This document shows positions 1 through 10,292 of a DNA stretch of 64,000 nucleotides, one piece after another. Position numbers and translations under genes: made by a program. This DNA is from Chitinimonas koreensis (lineage in GTDB: Bacteria > Pseudomonadota > Gammaproteobacteria > Burkholderiales > Chitinimonadaceae): contig NZ_CP060704.1 in assembly GCF_014353015.1 (NCBI RefSeq), positions 4,241,001 to 4,305,000 of the forward strand, read 5' to 3'. Numbering within the stretch: position 1 is the stretch's first letter; each line of letters opens with the position of its first letter. Below the pieces are notes generated by a model that saw nothing but the letters and a program-made list of their open reading frames with translations, did no database searches and was not told the DNA's origin.

Positions 1-3000
1 TGCCGACCCCGACCCGTGCCGAGCCGGTCAGGTACAGGTTCTCCACGTTGGCGGCCAAGGTGTAGTCGACCGAAGAAATCACCGTGTCGATGTCGGCGTC
101 GATGGCCGCTTCCACGATCACGTCGCCAGCGTTGTCCACGACATAAGTATCGTTGCCGCCGCCGCCGGTCAGCGTGTCCTGGCCGGCGCCGCCGGCCAGG
201 CGGTTGTCCAACGCATTGCCGGTCAGCGCGTCGTTGCCGCTGCCGCCGATCAGGTTCTCGATGTTCGCCAGCGTGTCGCTGCCGGCCCCGCCGGTGTTCT
301 GCGCGCTAGTCACCGCCAGGCTCACCATCACGGCCGCGGTGGCGTCTTCGTAGCTCGCCGTGTCGCCCCAGCCGCTGCCGCCGTCGAGGATGTCGTTGCC
401 CATGCCGCCCAGCAGCGTGTCGTCGCCGTTGCCGCCGTTGAAGATGTTGTTGCCGGCGTTGCCGATCAGCCGGTTGGCCAGCGCGTTGCCGCTGCCGGTC
501 AGCGCCGCGCCCTCCAGCCGCAGGTTCTCCAGGTTGGCGCCGAGCGTGTAGCCGCTGAACTGCACTGCCACGGTGTCGATGCCGGCGTCGGCTTCTTCGC
601 TCATCACGTCGCTTGCATTGTCGACTCCGTAGACGTCGTCGCCGAAGCCGCCGATCAGGGTATCGATGCCGGCTCCGCCGGTCAGCGTATCGCTGCCCGT
701 GCCGCCCTCGAGCCTGTTGGCCAGTGCGTTGCCGGTCAGCGCGTCGTGGTTGAAGCCGCCGATCAGGTTCTCGATGTCGGTCAGCGTATCGGTGCCGGCC
801 CCACCGGTGTTCTGCGCCGTCGTGACCGCCAGGCTCACCGTCACCGCGGCCACGCTGTCGGCGTAGCTGGCGGTGTCGCCGGTGCCGGCCCCGCCGGCCA
901 GGACGTCGTTGCCCAGGCCCCCGATCAGCGTGTCGTCACCGCCGCCGCCGTTCAGGGTGTTGTTGCCGGCGGTGCCTACCAGCAGGTTGGCCAGCGCGTT
1001 GCCCGTGCCCGCCAGCGCCGGCCCCTGCAGCAGCAGGTTCTCGACGTTGGCGCTCAAGGTATAGCCGTCGACATGGGCGTTCACGGTGTCGATCTCGCCC
1101 GCGTCGGTCGAGGTTTCCACCACCACGTCGCCGGCGTTGTCGACGAAGTAGGTGTCGTTGCCCGTACCGCCGGTCAGAGTGTCGGCGCCCTGGCCGCCGG
1201 CCAGCCGATTGGCCGCCGAGTTACCGGTGAAGGCGTCGTTGCCGGAACCGCCGATCAGGTTCTCGATGCCGATCAGCGTGTCGAGGCCGGCACCGGTGTT
1301 CTGCATGGTCGAGACGGACAGGTTGATGGTCAGCGCGGCAGTCTGGTCCGCATAGTTGGCGGTGTCCTGCCCGTCGCCGCCATCGAGCCGGTCGTCGCCC
1401 AGGCCGCCGGTCAGCGTGTCGTCGCCGAGCCCGCCGGTCAGCGCGTTGTTGCCGCCGTTGCCGGTCAGCACGTCGTTGCCGCTGCCGCCGAGCAGATTCT
1501 CGATATCGATCAGCCGGTCGATGCCCGCCCCGCCGGTGGCCTGGGCCGACGAAATCGCCAGCGTCACGGTCACCGCCGCAGTGCTCGACGCATAGCTGGC
1601 GGTATCCGAGCCGGCACCGCCGAGCAGCGTATCGTTGCCCAGGCCGCCCTCCAGCCGGTTGTCGAGTGCATTGCCGGCCAGCGCATCGTTGCCCGAGCCG
1701 CCGATCAGGTGCTCGACGTTGAGCAGCTTGTCGACGCCGGCTCCGCCGGTGTTCTGCGTACCGGTGACCGCCAGGTTGGCGGTGATGCCGGCGGTGCTGC
1801 CGGCATAGCTGACGGTGTCGCCGCTGCCGTTGCCGCCGTCGAGCACGTCGTTGCCCAGGCCGCCGATCAGTGTGTCGTCGGCGTCGCCGCCGTTGAGCGA
1901 GTTGTTGCCGCCGTCGCCGGTCAGCAGATTGGCCAGGGCGTTGCCGTTGCCGACCTGCACGCCGTCCAGCACCAGGTTCTCGACGTTGGCCGCCAGCGTA
2001 TGGCCGCTGACCCGCGCGATCACGGTGTCGGCTTCGCCGGCACCGCTGCCCTCCACCACCGAGTCGCCGGCGTTGTCCACCACGTAGACGTCGTTGCCGG
2101 CGCCGCCGGCCAGCGTATCGCTGCCGGCGCCGCCGTCGAGCCGGTTGGCCTGCGCGTTGCCGGTCAGCGCGTCGTTGCCGCTGCCGCCGAGCAGGTTCTC
2201 GATGTTGCTCAGCGTATCGGTGCCGGCGCCGCCGGTATTCTGCGCGATCGTCACCGCCAGGCTCACCGTCACCGCGGCGCTGCCGGAATAGCTCGCCGTG
2301 TCGATGCCGTCGCCGCCGTCGAGCGTGTCGTTGCCGAGCCGCCGACCAGCACATCGTCGCCGCCGCCACCGGCCAGCGCGTTGTCGGCCGCGTTGCCGGT
2401 CAGGGTGTCGTTGCCGCTGCCACCTTGCAGATTCTCGATATTGCTCAGGGTATCGGTGCCGGCGCCACCGGTGTTCTGCGCGGTGGTCAGCGCCAGGCTG
2501 ACGTTCACCGCAGCGTTGCTGCCCGCGTAGCTCGCGGTGTCGACCCGGCGGCACCGTCGATGACATCGTTGCCCAGTCCGCCCTCGATCACGTTGGCCAG
2601 CGTGCTGCCGGTCAGCGTGTCGTTGCCGCTGCCGCCGATCAGGTTCTCGATGTGCAGCAGGGTGTCGTAGCTCGCGCCCTGATTGAACTGCTGGGTGACT
2701 ACGGCCAGGCTGATCTGCACCGCGCTGGTCATGCCGGCATAGCTCACGGTATCGATGCCGCTGCTGCCTTCCAGTACATCGTTGGTATAGCCGCCGATCA
2801 GCGTGTCGTCGCCTGCGCCGCCATTGAGGCTGGAGCCCATGCTGTTACTTGGATCCGCCGTGATCACGTTGGCAAGGTCATTGCCATAGCCGGTGCCGAA
2901 CTTGACGACCATGTTCTCCACATTGGCCGCCAAGGTGTAGCCACTAACCGAGACGATTATCGTATCGACCCCGCCGCTGGCGCTGCTCTCCACCACGACG

Positions 3001-3443
3001 TCGCCCACCTGATTCACGACGTATACGTCATCACCACCGCCGCCAGTCATGGTGTCGTTGCCGTCGCCGCCATCGAGCCGGTTAGCTTGGGCATTGCCGG
3101 TCAGCGTGTCGTGCTGTACGCCACCGATCACGTTCTCGATGCTGATCAGGGTGTCGTAACCCGCACCACCCGATGCTTGACCGGTCGCCAGATCAACGAT
3201 CACCTGGGCGGTACCGGCATAGCTCACGGTATCGACTCCGTCGCCGCCATTCATCGTGTCGTTGCCCAGGCCGCCGATCAGCGTGTCGTCGCCGGCCAGG
3301 CCCAGCAGCAGGTCGTTCCCGCTTCGGCCATCGATGACGTCGGCGTCGGCGCTACCCAGCAACAGGTCGGGTCCGTCACTGCCGCGCAAAGGTGACTCGC
3401 CCGGCTCGGCGGTGATGGGAAAGGGCGAAGTCAGGTCATCCAT
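1..3443 (-). pseudogene. RTX repeat secreted protein, 3'-truncated by window edge, two frameshifts
   Basis: Encodes a haemolysin-type calcium-binding repeat protein packed with GGxGxDxxx-type nonapeptides (GNDTLIGGLGND, GGAGDDTLIGG) alternating with beta-rich segments such as YTLAANVENL and VSYAGTA. The start is taken at the ATG at 3443 (MDDLTSPFP), 8 nt after GGAG; an upstream in-frame ATG at 3512 has no better signal. The frame is open from 3443 to about 2550, moves near 2545-2555, moves again near 2335-2345, and then stays open to base 1 with no stop, so the C-terminus and secretion signal lie outside. At both breaks comparison with sister repeats shows exactly one base missing. RTX proteins are normally exported by type I secretion and fold on Ca2+ outside the cell; no T1SS gene is in the window. 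It is a paralogue of the next gene. Family call is firm; specific function unknown. Confidence 0.8.
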
Positions 3444-3479
3444 GGCGCACTCCAATCGAATCGGAAACAACACCGGATG

Positions 3480-3500
3480 CGGGCCAGAAGAACTGGCCCG
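3480..3500 (-). terminator. Hairpin between the two RTX genes
   Basis: Perfect 7-bp inverted repeat (CGGGCCA / TGGCCCG) with a 7-nt loop, 42 nt downstream of the stop of the larger RTX gene and upstream of the start of the smaller one. No T-run follows, so it may be a processing or attenuation hairpin rather than an intrinsic terminator. Confidence 0.35.
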
Positions 3501-3541
3501 GGATCCGCTCATACATCCAAGAAGCTTAGTTCACTCACCGC

Positions 3542-6500
3542 TCAGTAGCCGCCGGCCGCAATGATCGCGACCAACGGCGACGGCTGTTCCGGCACCTGTC
3601 CTGCCAGCGTTCCCGGCGTCGATGCAAAGCCGGCCATGGCGCTGACCAGCGCCTGGATCTGGCTGTCGAGCAGGACTTCGCCGTTGCTGAAGCGGAATTG
3701 CTCGACGTGGCGCGCGGTACCGAGATACCAGTCGGCCAAGACCAGCTTGTCGGCCGTGCCGGCGATGCCGATCTCGAGGCTATCCACCGATCGCTTGAAG
3801 GTGAGCTGGTCGCGCATGATCGTGCCGCCGAACTCGACCATGTCGGTATTGCCGGCCGTGGCGTCGTTCTCGACGATGGTGTCGATGCCGCCGCCGAAGC
3901 GGTAGACGTCATTGCCGGCGCCCCCCTGCAGCAGGTCGTTACCAAGCCCGCCGGCAAGCGTGTCGTTGCCGCTGCCCGCACGCAGCTGATTGTTCCTGGC
4001 ATTGCCGGCCAAGTTGTTGTGCCCGACGAGCGAACCGACGAGATTCTCGATATCGATCAGGGTATCGATGCCGGCGCCCTTGGTGTCCTGTGCGGTCACG
4101 ATCGACAGATCGACCGACACGCCCTTCGATGCGCCGGCGGAATAATCGACGGTATCGCTGCCGCCACCACCGTCGATGGAATCGTTGCCCATCCCGACGG
4201 CAATGACCTCGTCTCCGCCGGCACCATAGACAGTTTCGTTGCCGGCCTGATCCTTCAATCGATATGTCGTGTTTGCTACCGCCACGCCTGAGCTGTTGAA
4301 ACGCCGCTGGTAGATACCGTCCTTGCCCAGGCCGTCCGACTCCCCTTCCATCTGCCCCCAACTGATGATCCAACCACCATCAGCGGTGGCAGCGAGACTC
4401 GGATTGAGCAAGAAGGAGACCGTGCCGATATCGGACAACGATGCCTCACCTACCAGCTGTCCCGACCCGCTGTAGCGCCGGGTATGCATTTCCCATTTTC
4501 CGGCAGAACCGAGCATGGACCAGGCAACGATCCATCCGCCGTCTTTCAATGCCGTGACGGCAGGTGAAGACTCATCACCCGAAATACGGCCATCCGTTGG
4601 GCCAATCTTCTGCTCCTCGGCCAAAGGCATACCTTGCGCGCTGTAGCGGCGCATATAGACACCGGTTTTGCCATTGGTAGCACCGTTTTCGACCCAGGTG
4701 AGCACCCACCCGCCATCCGGCAGGGCGGCAATCGCCGGGGACATCTGATCTCCTTCGATCCGGGCATGGGCAAATTGCGCATTCCCGATCGGCTGGCCGT
4801 CACGCCCATAGCGGCGCTGCTTGATGCCGCCACTGCTTCCATCCGAGCATTTCCACGCGACCAGCCACCCGCCATCCGCAAGCCCCGTCACCTGGGAATC
4901 GGTTTCTGACCAATCCTTGAGATTGATATCGCCGACGATCACCTCGGCCCCGACAAGAGACCCGTCCTTATCGAAGCGCTGTTGCCGAATATTACGTGAC
5001 ATCATGGAAATGGCCGCCGTCCAGGTCACCACCCAGCCGCCATCCGACAGCAGAGCAACGGAATGCTCGGACTGCCCCTGCTGGGGATCGGTACCCACGC
5101 TCAGCCAGGGCATCGAAGCCTGCCCATTGGAATTGAATCTTTGCTGGTATGCGTATCCACCTGCCCGGGCCGTCGTCAACCAGCCCCCATCAGGCAAGGC
5201 GATGACCATAGGCACCGACATGTTCACCGTATCGATCCCCAGAACAATGCGCTCGCCTAATTCGCGCCCATCTTTGCCATATCGTTGCTGATAGGATTTC
5301 AATTCGTCGTAGCCATAAGTGTCCGGGTCGACCTTGCGCATCTCCTGCCAAGTCACCACCCGATCTCCATTGGCCAGAACGGTCATCGACGTCTTGAGCG
5401 CGTTTGGAAAATCCAGGGCCGGCACCTTCGATACGGTGCTGATCCGGTTATCACCGCTCTTTTGTACGCCGACCGTCATCGTGTAGTCGCCGAATACCAG
5501 CTTTTCGATGCCAGTCAGCACGTCCAGACCTGTATTGCCATTCAACGGGTCGATATCTTCCACCACCAGCCGATCGTTCGCGTCGACACTCAGCCGGTAC
5601 CCGGATTTAGGGCCTGCAAACAAAGCGGTGTCCTCCCCGCCGTCGCCCGATAGCAAGTCATTCCCGAATCCTCCGGACAACACGTCGTCACCCTCATCGC
5701 CCTCGAGCGTGTCGTCGCCGGCTCCGCCGTCAAGCGTATCCAGGCCGCCGCCGCCGGCCAGCCGATTGGCCGCGCCGTTGCCGACAATGGCGTTGTTCAG
5801 CGCATTGCCGGTCCCTACGGCAGCCGTGCCGTTCAGGATCAGGCTTTCGAGCCGATCGCCCAGGGTCCACGATACGGCGGCGACGACGGTGTCGATCTCG
5901 GTCGCCGATGCCGTGGTCTCCACGATCGTATCGAGCTGATCCACCTGGTAGGTATCGTTGCCGAGGCCTCCGACCAGCGTATCGGCGCCCGTGCCGCCGT
6001 CGAGCGTATCGTTCCCGCCCGCCCCGTCGATCAGGTTGGCTTGGGCATTGCCAGTCAGCACATCGGCGCCGACTGCGCTCCCTACCAGGTTCTCGATACC
6101 GATCAGCAGGTCGGCACCAGCCACGCCGGTATCCTGCGGCCCCAGGATCGCGAGGTTGACGACGACGCCGGCACCGGTGTCGAGATAGCTCGCCGTATCG
6201 ATGCCACTGCCGCCGTCCAACGTGTCGGCGCCCCCCCCTCCCTGCAGTCGGTCGTCGCCGTTGCCGCCCTGCAGCCGATTGTTCTCGGCGTTGCCGACCA
6301 GGACGTTATTGCGGTCGTTGCCGGTGCCGTCGATCACACCGATGCCGACCAGCGTCAGGTTCTCCAGCGTCGAGGCCAGCATCCAGCTCACGGTCGAGAG
6401 GACGGTGTCGATTTCGTCAGCCGCGGTCGACACCTCCTCGATCACGTCGTCGACACGATCGACCAGATAGGTGTCGTTGCCGATTCCGCCGGCCAGGGTG

Positions 6501-9500
6501 TCGAGACCGGCGCCACCATCAAGCGTGTCGTTGCCGCCCAGGCCGCCCAGCCAGTTTGCCGCTGCGTTGCCGCGCAACATGTCGTTGCCGCTTTGCGAGC
6601 CTTCGAGGTTCTCGATGCCGGACAGTTGATCCCAACCGGCGTTCACGCCGATGTATTGATAGCCCAGGTTGGCGAGATCGGCCTGGACGGCACTCGTCTC
6701 GATCCGGTAGCTCGCCAGGTCGATGCCGTTGCCACCCGCCAGCAGGTCAGAGCCGCCGCCACCTACCAGCGTATCGTTGCCCTCGCCCCCGGCCAGCGAA
6801 TTGTCGGCCGCATTGCCGATCAAGCTGTCATTGCCCGCACCACCGACGATATTCTCGATACCGATCAGCTGGTCGGCCCCGGCCCCGGTGTTCTGAACCG
6901 CAGAAATCCGCAGATCGATCGTCAGCGCGCCGCCGAGGCCGGAATAGTCGGCAGTATCCCGACCACCCTGGCCGGGATCGGTCGTCGGCTGGCCGCTGCC
7001 GTTACCGTCGAGCACGTCATCGCCGAGCCCGCCGAACAAGGTGTCGTCGCCGAGCCCGCCCAGTAGGACGTTATTGCCCGCGTTGCCGCGCAATACGTTG
7101 GCCAGCTCGTTGCCGCTGCCGGCCAGTGCCTCGACCTCCAGCGTCAGGTTCTCGACGTTGCTGCTCAGCGTATAACCGCTGATCCGGGCGATCACGGTGT
7201 CGATCTCTGTGGCCAGCGCGGACGTCTCCACCACCACGTCGCCGGCGGCATCCACTAGGTAGGTATCGTTGCCGGCACCGCCACTCAGCGTGTCGCTGCC
7301 CATGCCGCCGTCGAGCCGATTGGCCAGCGCGTTGCCCGTCAGCCTGTCGTTGCCGCCGCCGCCGACCAGGTTCTCGATGCTGGTCAGCGTGTCAATGCCG
7401 GCCCCACCGGTGTCCTGCGCCGTCGTGATGGCCAGGCTCGCCGTCACTGCCGTCGTGTTGTCGGCGTAGCTCGCCGTATCGTTGCCGGCGCCGCCGTCGA
7501 GGATGTCGTTGCCCAGGCCGCCGAGCAGCGTGTCGTCGCCCGCGCCGGCATTGAAGATGTTGTTGCCGACGTTGCCGGTCAGCAGGTTGTTCAGCGCATT
7601 GCCGCTGCCGGTCAGCGCCGCGCCGTCCAAGGTCAGGTTCTCGACGTTGGCGCCCAGCGTGTAGCCGCCGATCCGGGCGATCACGGTGTCGACTTCGGTC
7701 GCAAGCGTCGAGGTCTCGTTCACCACGTCGCCCGCGCTGTCGATCACATAGCTGTCGTTGCCCCCGCCACCGATCAGCGTGTCGTTGCCGCTGCCGCCGT
7801 CCAGCCGGTTGGCCAGTGCGTTGCCCGTCAGGCTGTCGTTGCCGCTGCCACCGACCAGGTTCTCGATATTGCTCAGCGTGTCGCTGCCGGCCGCACCGGT
7901 GTTCTGCGCCGTCGTCACCGCCAGGCTCACCGTCACCGCCGCGGTGGCGTCGGCATAGCTCGCCGTGTCGCTGCCCGCGCCGCCGTCGAGGATGTCGTTC
8001 CCCAGGCCGCCGAGCAGCGTGTCGTCGCCTGCGGCCGCGTTGAAGATGTTGTTGCCGGCATTGCCGGTCAGCAGGTTGTTCAGCGCGTTGCCGCTGCCGG
8101 TCAGCCCGCCGTCCAGCACCAGGTTCTCGACGTTGGCCGCCAGCGTGTAGCCGCTGATCCTGGCCACCACCGTGTCGATTTCGCTCGCCAGCGCCGAGGT
8201 CTCGATCACCACGTCGCCAGCCGCATCCACCACATAGGTATCGTTGCCCGCGCCGCCGGTCAGCGTGTCGCTGCCCTTGCCGCCGTCGAGCCGGTTGGCC
8301 TGCGCATTGCCGCTCAGGCTGTCGTTGCCGCTGCCGCCCAGCAGGTTCTCGATATTGCTCAGTGTGTCGCTGCCGGCCGCACCGGTGTCCTGCGCCGTCG
8401 TGATGGCCAGGCTTACCGTCACCGCGGCCGTGCTGTCGGCGTAGCTCGCCGTATCGCTGCCGGCACCGCCGTCGAGGATGTCGTTGCCCAGCCCGCCGAT
8501 CAGCGTGTCGTCGCCCGCTGCAGCGTTGAAGATGTTGTTGCCCGCATTGCCGGTCAGCAGGTTGTTCAGCGCGTTGCCGCTGCCGGTCAGCCCGCCGTCC
8601 AGCACCAGGTTCTCGACGTTGGCGGCCAGCGTATAGCCACTGATCTTCGCCACCACCGTGTCGATCTCGCTCGCCAGCATCGAGGTCTCGACCACCATGT
8701 CGCCGGCCGCATCCACCACGTAGGTGTCGTTGCCCGCGCCGCCGGTCAGCGTGTCGCTGCCCTTGCCGCCATCGAGCCGGTTGGCCAGCGCGTTACCCGT
8801 CAGGCTGTCGTTGCCGCTGCCGCCGATCAGGTTCTCGATATTGGTCAGCGTGTCGCTGCCGGCCGCACCGGTGTCCTGTGCCGTGGTGACGGCCAGATTG
8901 ACGGTGAGTGCCGCCGTGCTGTCGGCGTAGCTCGCCGTGTCGCTGCCGGCACCGCCGTCGAGGATGTCGTTGCCCAGCCCGCCGATCAGCGTGTCGTCGC
9001 CCGCTGCGGCATTGAAGATGTTGTTGCCGGCTGTGCCGGTCAGCACGTTGTTCAGCGCGTTGCCGCTGCCGGTCAGCGCCGCACCGTCCAGCACCAGGTT
9101 CTCGACGTTGGCGCCCAGCGTATAACCGCTGATGCGGGCCACCACGGTGTCGATCTCGCTCGCCAGCGTCGAGCTCTCGACTACCACGTCGCCGACGTTG
9201 TCCACCACATAGGTATCGTTGCCCGCGCCGCCGGTCAGCGTGTCGCTGCCCTTGCCGCCGTCCAGCCGGTTGGCCTGCGCATTGCCGCTCAGGCTGTCGT
9301 TGCCGCTGCCGCCGATCAGGTTCTCGATATTGCTCAGCGTGTCGATGCCGGCCGCGCCGGTGTCCTGCGCCGTGGTGACGGCCAAGCTCACCGTCACCGC
9401 CGCCGTGCTGTCGGCATAGCTGGCCGTGTCGTTGCCGGCACCGCCGTCGAGGATGTCGTTGCCCAGGCCGCCGATCAGCGTGTCGTCGCCCGCGCCGCCG

Positions 9501-9898
9501 TTGAAGATGTTGTTGCCGGCCGTGCCGGTCAGCACATTGTTCAACGCGTTGCCGCTGCCGGTCAGCGCCGCGCCGTCCAGCACCAGGTTCTCGACGTTGG
9601 CCGCCAGCGTGTAGCCGCTGATCCTCACCACCGCCGTGTCAATTTCCGTCGCCAGCGTCGAAGTCTCCGTCACCACGTCGCCGACGCTGTCGATCACATA
9701 GCTGTCGTTCCCCGCGCCGCCGATCAGCGTGTCGTTGCCCTTGCCACCGTCGAGCAGGTCATTGCCCTCGCCGCCGTCGATCGAATCGTTGCCGTCCTGC
9801 CCATACAGACTGTCGTCGCCCATCAAACCCATGATCGTATCGGCGCCGCTGCCGCCGTAAATTTCTTCGGGTTCATTGCTTCCGTTATAAATCGGCAT
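3542..9898 (-). CDS. Giant RTX calcium-binding protein with GGW-repeat domain and type I secretion C-terminus
   Basis: A 2118-aa RTX protein. The ATG at 9898 (MPIYNGSNEP) follows AAAGGA by about 8 nt and is preferred over the in-frame ATG at 10045. Residues about 1-1480 are tandem RTX modules; the first five or so are 162-163 aa each and almost identical (GNDILDGGAG, TASYADSTAAVTVSLAVTT, NIENLIGGSGNDSL, YTLAANVENLVLDG). Residues about 1505-1855 hold seven degenerate 50-60-aa repeats each centred on a (D/N)GGW-hydrophobic-W strand, suggesting a seven-bladed beta-propeller. RTX repeats then return, and the last ~100 residues (DQLTFKRSVDSLEIGI...) match the haemolysin-type C-terminal region carrying uncleaved T1SS signals. 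Role is not determinable; a surface, adhesive or enzyme-carrier protein is possible. The GGW region is visibly less GC-rich than the flanks. No HlyB/HlyD/TolC partner is nearby. Confidence 0.9.
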   Translation of the reverse strand: MPIYNGSNEPEEIYGGSGADTIMGLMGDDSLYGQDGNDSIDGGEGNDLLDGGKGNDTLIGGAGNDSYVIDSVGDVVTETSTLATEIDTAVVRISGYTLAANVENLVLDGAALTGSGNALNNVLTGTAGNNIFNGGAGDDTLIGGLGNDILDGGAGNDTASYADSTAAVTVSLAVTTAQDTGAAGIDTLSNIENLIGGSGNDSLSGNAQANRLDGGKGSDTLTGGAGNDTYVVDNVGDVVVESSTLASEIDTVVARISGYTLGANVENLVLDGAALTGSGNALNNVLTGTAGNNIFNAAAGDDTLIGGLGNDILDGGAGSDTASYADSTAALTVNLAVTTAQDTGAAGSDTLTNIENLIGGSGNDSLTGNALANRLDGGKGSDTLTGGAGNDTYVVDAAGDMVVETSMLASEIDTVVAKISGYTLAANVENLVLDGGLTGSGNALNNLLTGNAGNNIFNAAAGDDTLIGGLGNDILDGGAGSDTASYADSTAAVTVSLAITTAQDTGAAGSDTLSNIENLLGGSGNDSLSGNAQANRLDGGKGSDTLTGGAGNDTYVVDAAGDVVIETSALASEIDTVVARISGYTLAANVENLVLDGGLTGSGNALNNLLTGNAGNNIFNAAAGDDTLLGGLGNDILDGGAGSDTASYADATAAVTVSLAVTTAQNTGAAGSDTLSNIENLVGGSGNDSLTGNALANRLDGGSGNDTLIGGGGNDSYVIDSAGDVVNETSTLATEVDTVIARIGGYTLGANVENLTLDGAALTGSGNALNNLLTGNVGNNIFNAGAGDDTLLGGLGNDILDGGAGNDTASYADNTTAVTASLAITTAQDTGGAGIDTLTSIENLVGGGGNDRLTGNALANRLDGGMGSDTLSGGAGNDTYLVDAAGDVVVETSALATEIDTVIARISGYTLSSNVENLTLEVEALAGSGNELANVLRGNAGNNVLLGGLGDDTLFGGLGDDVLDGNGSGQPTTDPGQGGRDTADYSGLGGALTIDLRISAVQNTGAGADQLIGIENIVGGAGNDSLIGNAADNSLAGGEGNDTLVGGGGSDLLAGGNGIDLASYRIETSAVQADLANLGYQYIGVNAGWDQLSGIENLEGSQSGNDMLRGNAAANWLGGLGGNDTLDGGAGLDTLAGGIGNDTYLVDRVDDVIEEVSTAADEIDTVLSTVSWMLASTLENLTLVGIGVIDGTGNDRNNVLVGNAENNRLQGGNGDDRLQGGGGADTLDGGSGIDTASYLDTGAGVVVNLAILGPQDTGVAGADLLIGIENLVGSAVGADVLTGNAQANLIDGAGGNDTLDGGTGADTLVGGLGNDTYQVDQLDTIVETTASATEIDTVVAAVSWTLGDRLESLILNGTAAVGTGNALNNAIVGNGAANRLAGGGGLDTLDGGAGDDTLEGDEGDDVLSGGFGNDLLSGDGGEDTALFAGPKSGYRLSVDANDRLVVEDIDPLNGNTGLDVLTGIEKLVFGDYTMTVGVQKSGDNRISTVSKVPALDFPNALKTSMTVLANGDRVVTWQEMRKVDPDTYGYDELKSYQQRYGKDGRELGERIVLGIDTVNMSVPMVIALPDGGWLTTARAGGYAYQQRFNSNGQASMPWLSVGTDPQQGQSEHSVALLSDGGWVVTWTAAISMMSRNIRQQRFDKDGSLVGAEVIVGDINLKDWSETDSQVTGLADGGWLVAWKCSDGSSGGIKQRRYGRDGQPIGNAQFAHARIEGDQMSPAIAALPDGGWVLTWVENGATNGKTGVYMRRYSAQGMPLAEEQKIGPTDGRISGDESSPAVTALKDGGWIVAWSMLGSAGKWEMHTRRYSGSGQLVGEASLSDIGTVSFLLNPSLAATADGGWIISWGQMEGESDGLGKDGIYQRRFNSSGVAVANTTYRLKDQAGNETVYGAGGDEVIAVGMGNDSIDGGGGSDTVDYSAGASKGVSVDLSIVTAQDTKGAGIDTLIDIENLVGSLVGHNNLAGNARNNQLRAGSGNDTLAGGLGNDLLQGGAGNDVYRFGGGIDTIVENDATAGNTDMVEFGGTIMRDQLTFKRSVDSLEIGIAGTADKLVLADWYLGTARHVEQFRFSNGEVLLDSQIQALVSAMAGFASTPGTLAGQVPEQPSPLVAIIAAGGY
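7260..9730 (-). repeat. Tandem 486/489-bp in-frame coding repeats
   Basis: A landmark (GGATGTCGTT on the plus strand) recurs at 7501, 7990, 8476, 8962 and 9451, giving spacings of 489, 486, 486 and 489 bp, i.e. 163 or 162 codons. The copies are nearly identical at the DNA level, including at synonymous positions, which points to recent expansion or ongoing gene conversion. More diverged copies continue below 7260 and in the neighbouring RTX gene. Confidence 0.85.
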
Positions 9899-10234
9899 GG
9901 GATTATTCCTTTGGAATACCTGGCTTGTTAATTTGGTGTAAGGCTGCAATACGGTTCGATATATGGGCCATGGCCGGCAACGGGCCACGGTCAAAGCGTA
10001 TCGGGAATTTGGGAGAGAAGGCTGAAAGAGCGCAACGGCCGGCAAATACCCGCGGCGGGGATTGCGGCGAAATCAGGACATTGCGCCAAACAGGCCTGAA
10101 GTATGCCGACCAGGCAATGCGATCAGCATAATTGCACTCGCCTCTGAGTGCCGCGCGAAGATATCCAAGGAGCAGGAAGATTTCAACCTCGACGCGCCCA
10201 CCAATTGATTGTCATCAATGCCCCTGCCCGCATG
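9899..10234 (-). promoter_or_regulatory. Upstream region of the large RTX gene
   Basis: 336 bp without a credible gene between the RTX start and the putA terminator. It is clearly more A/T-rich near 9900-9960 and 10120-10215 than the flanking genes, as expected for a promoter-bearing spacer. I do not see a convincing consensus promoter or operator pair. Confidence 0.35.
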
Positions 10235-10260
10235 AAAAAACCCGCCATACGGCGGGTTTT
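10235..10260 (-). terminator. Intrinsic terminator after putA
   Basis: Hairpin CCCGCC-ATAC-GGCGGG flanked by six A on the left and four T on the right. Read on the minus strand it ends in TTTTTT, 33 nt beyond the putA stop. The symmetric flanks could also stop transcription in the opposite direction. Confidence 0.85.
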
Positions 10261-10292
10261 CCATTTCTTATATGTAGTGCTGCTTGGGTACT

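Noticed and set aside
7260..9730. Regularly spaced repeats resembling a CRISPR or satellite array
   Set aside because: The period is 486/489 bp, a multiple of three, fully in frame with RTX protein modules and without spacers of CRISPR size.
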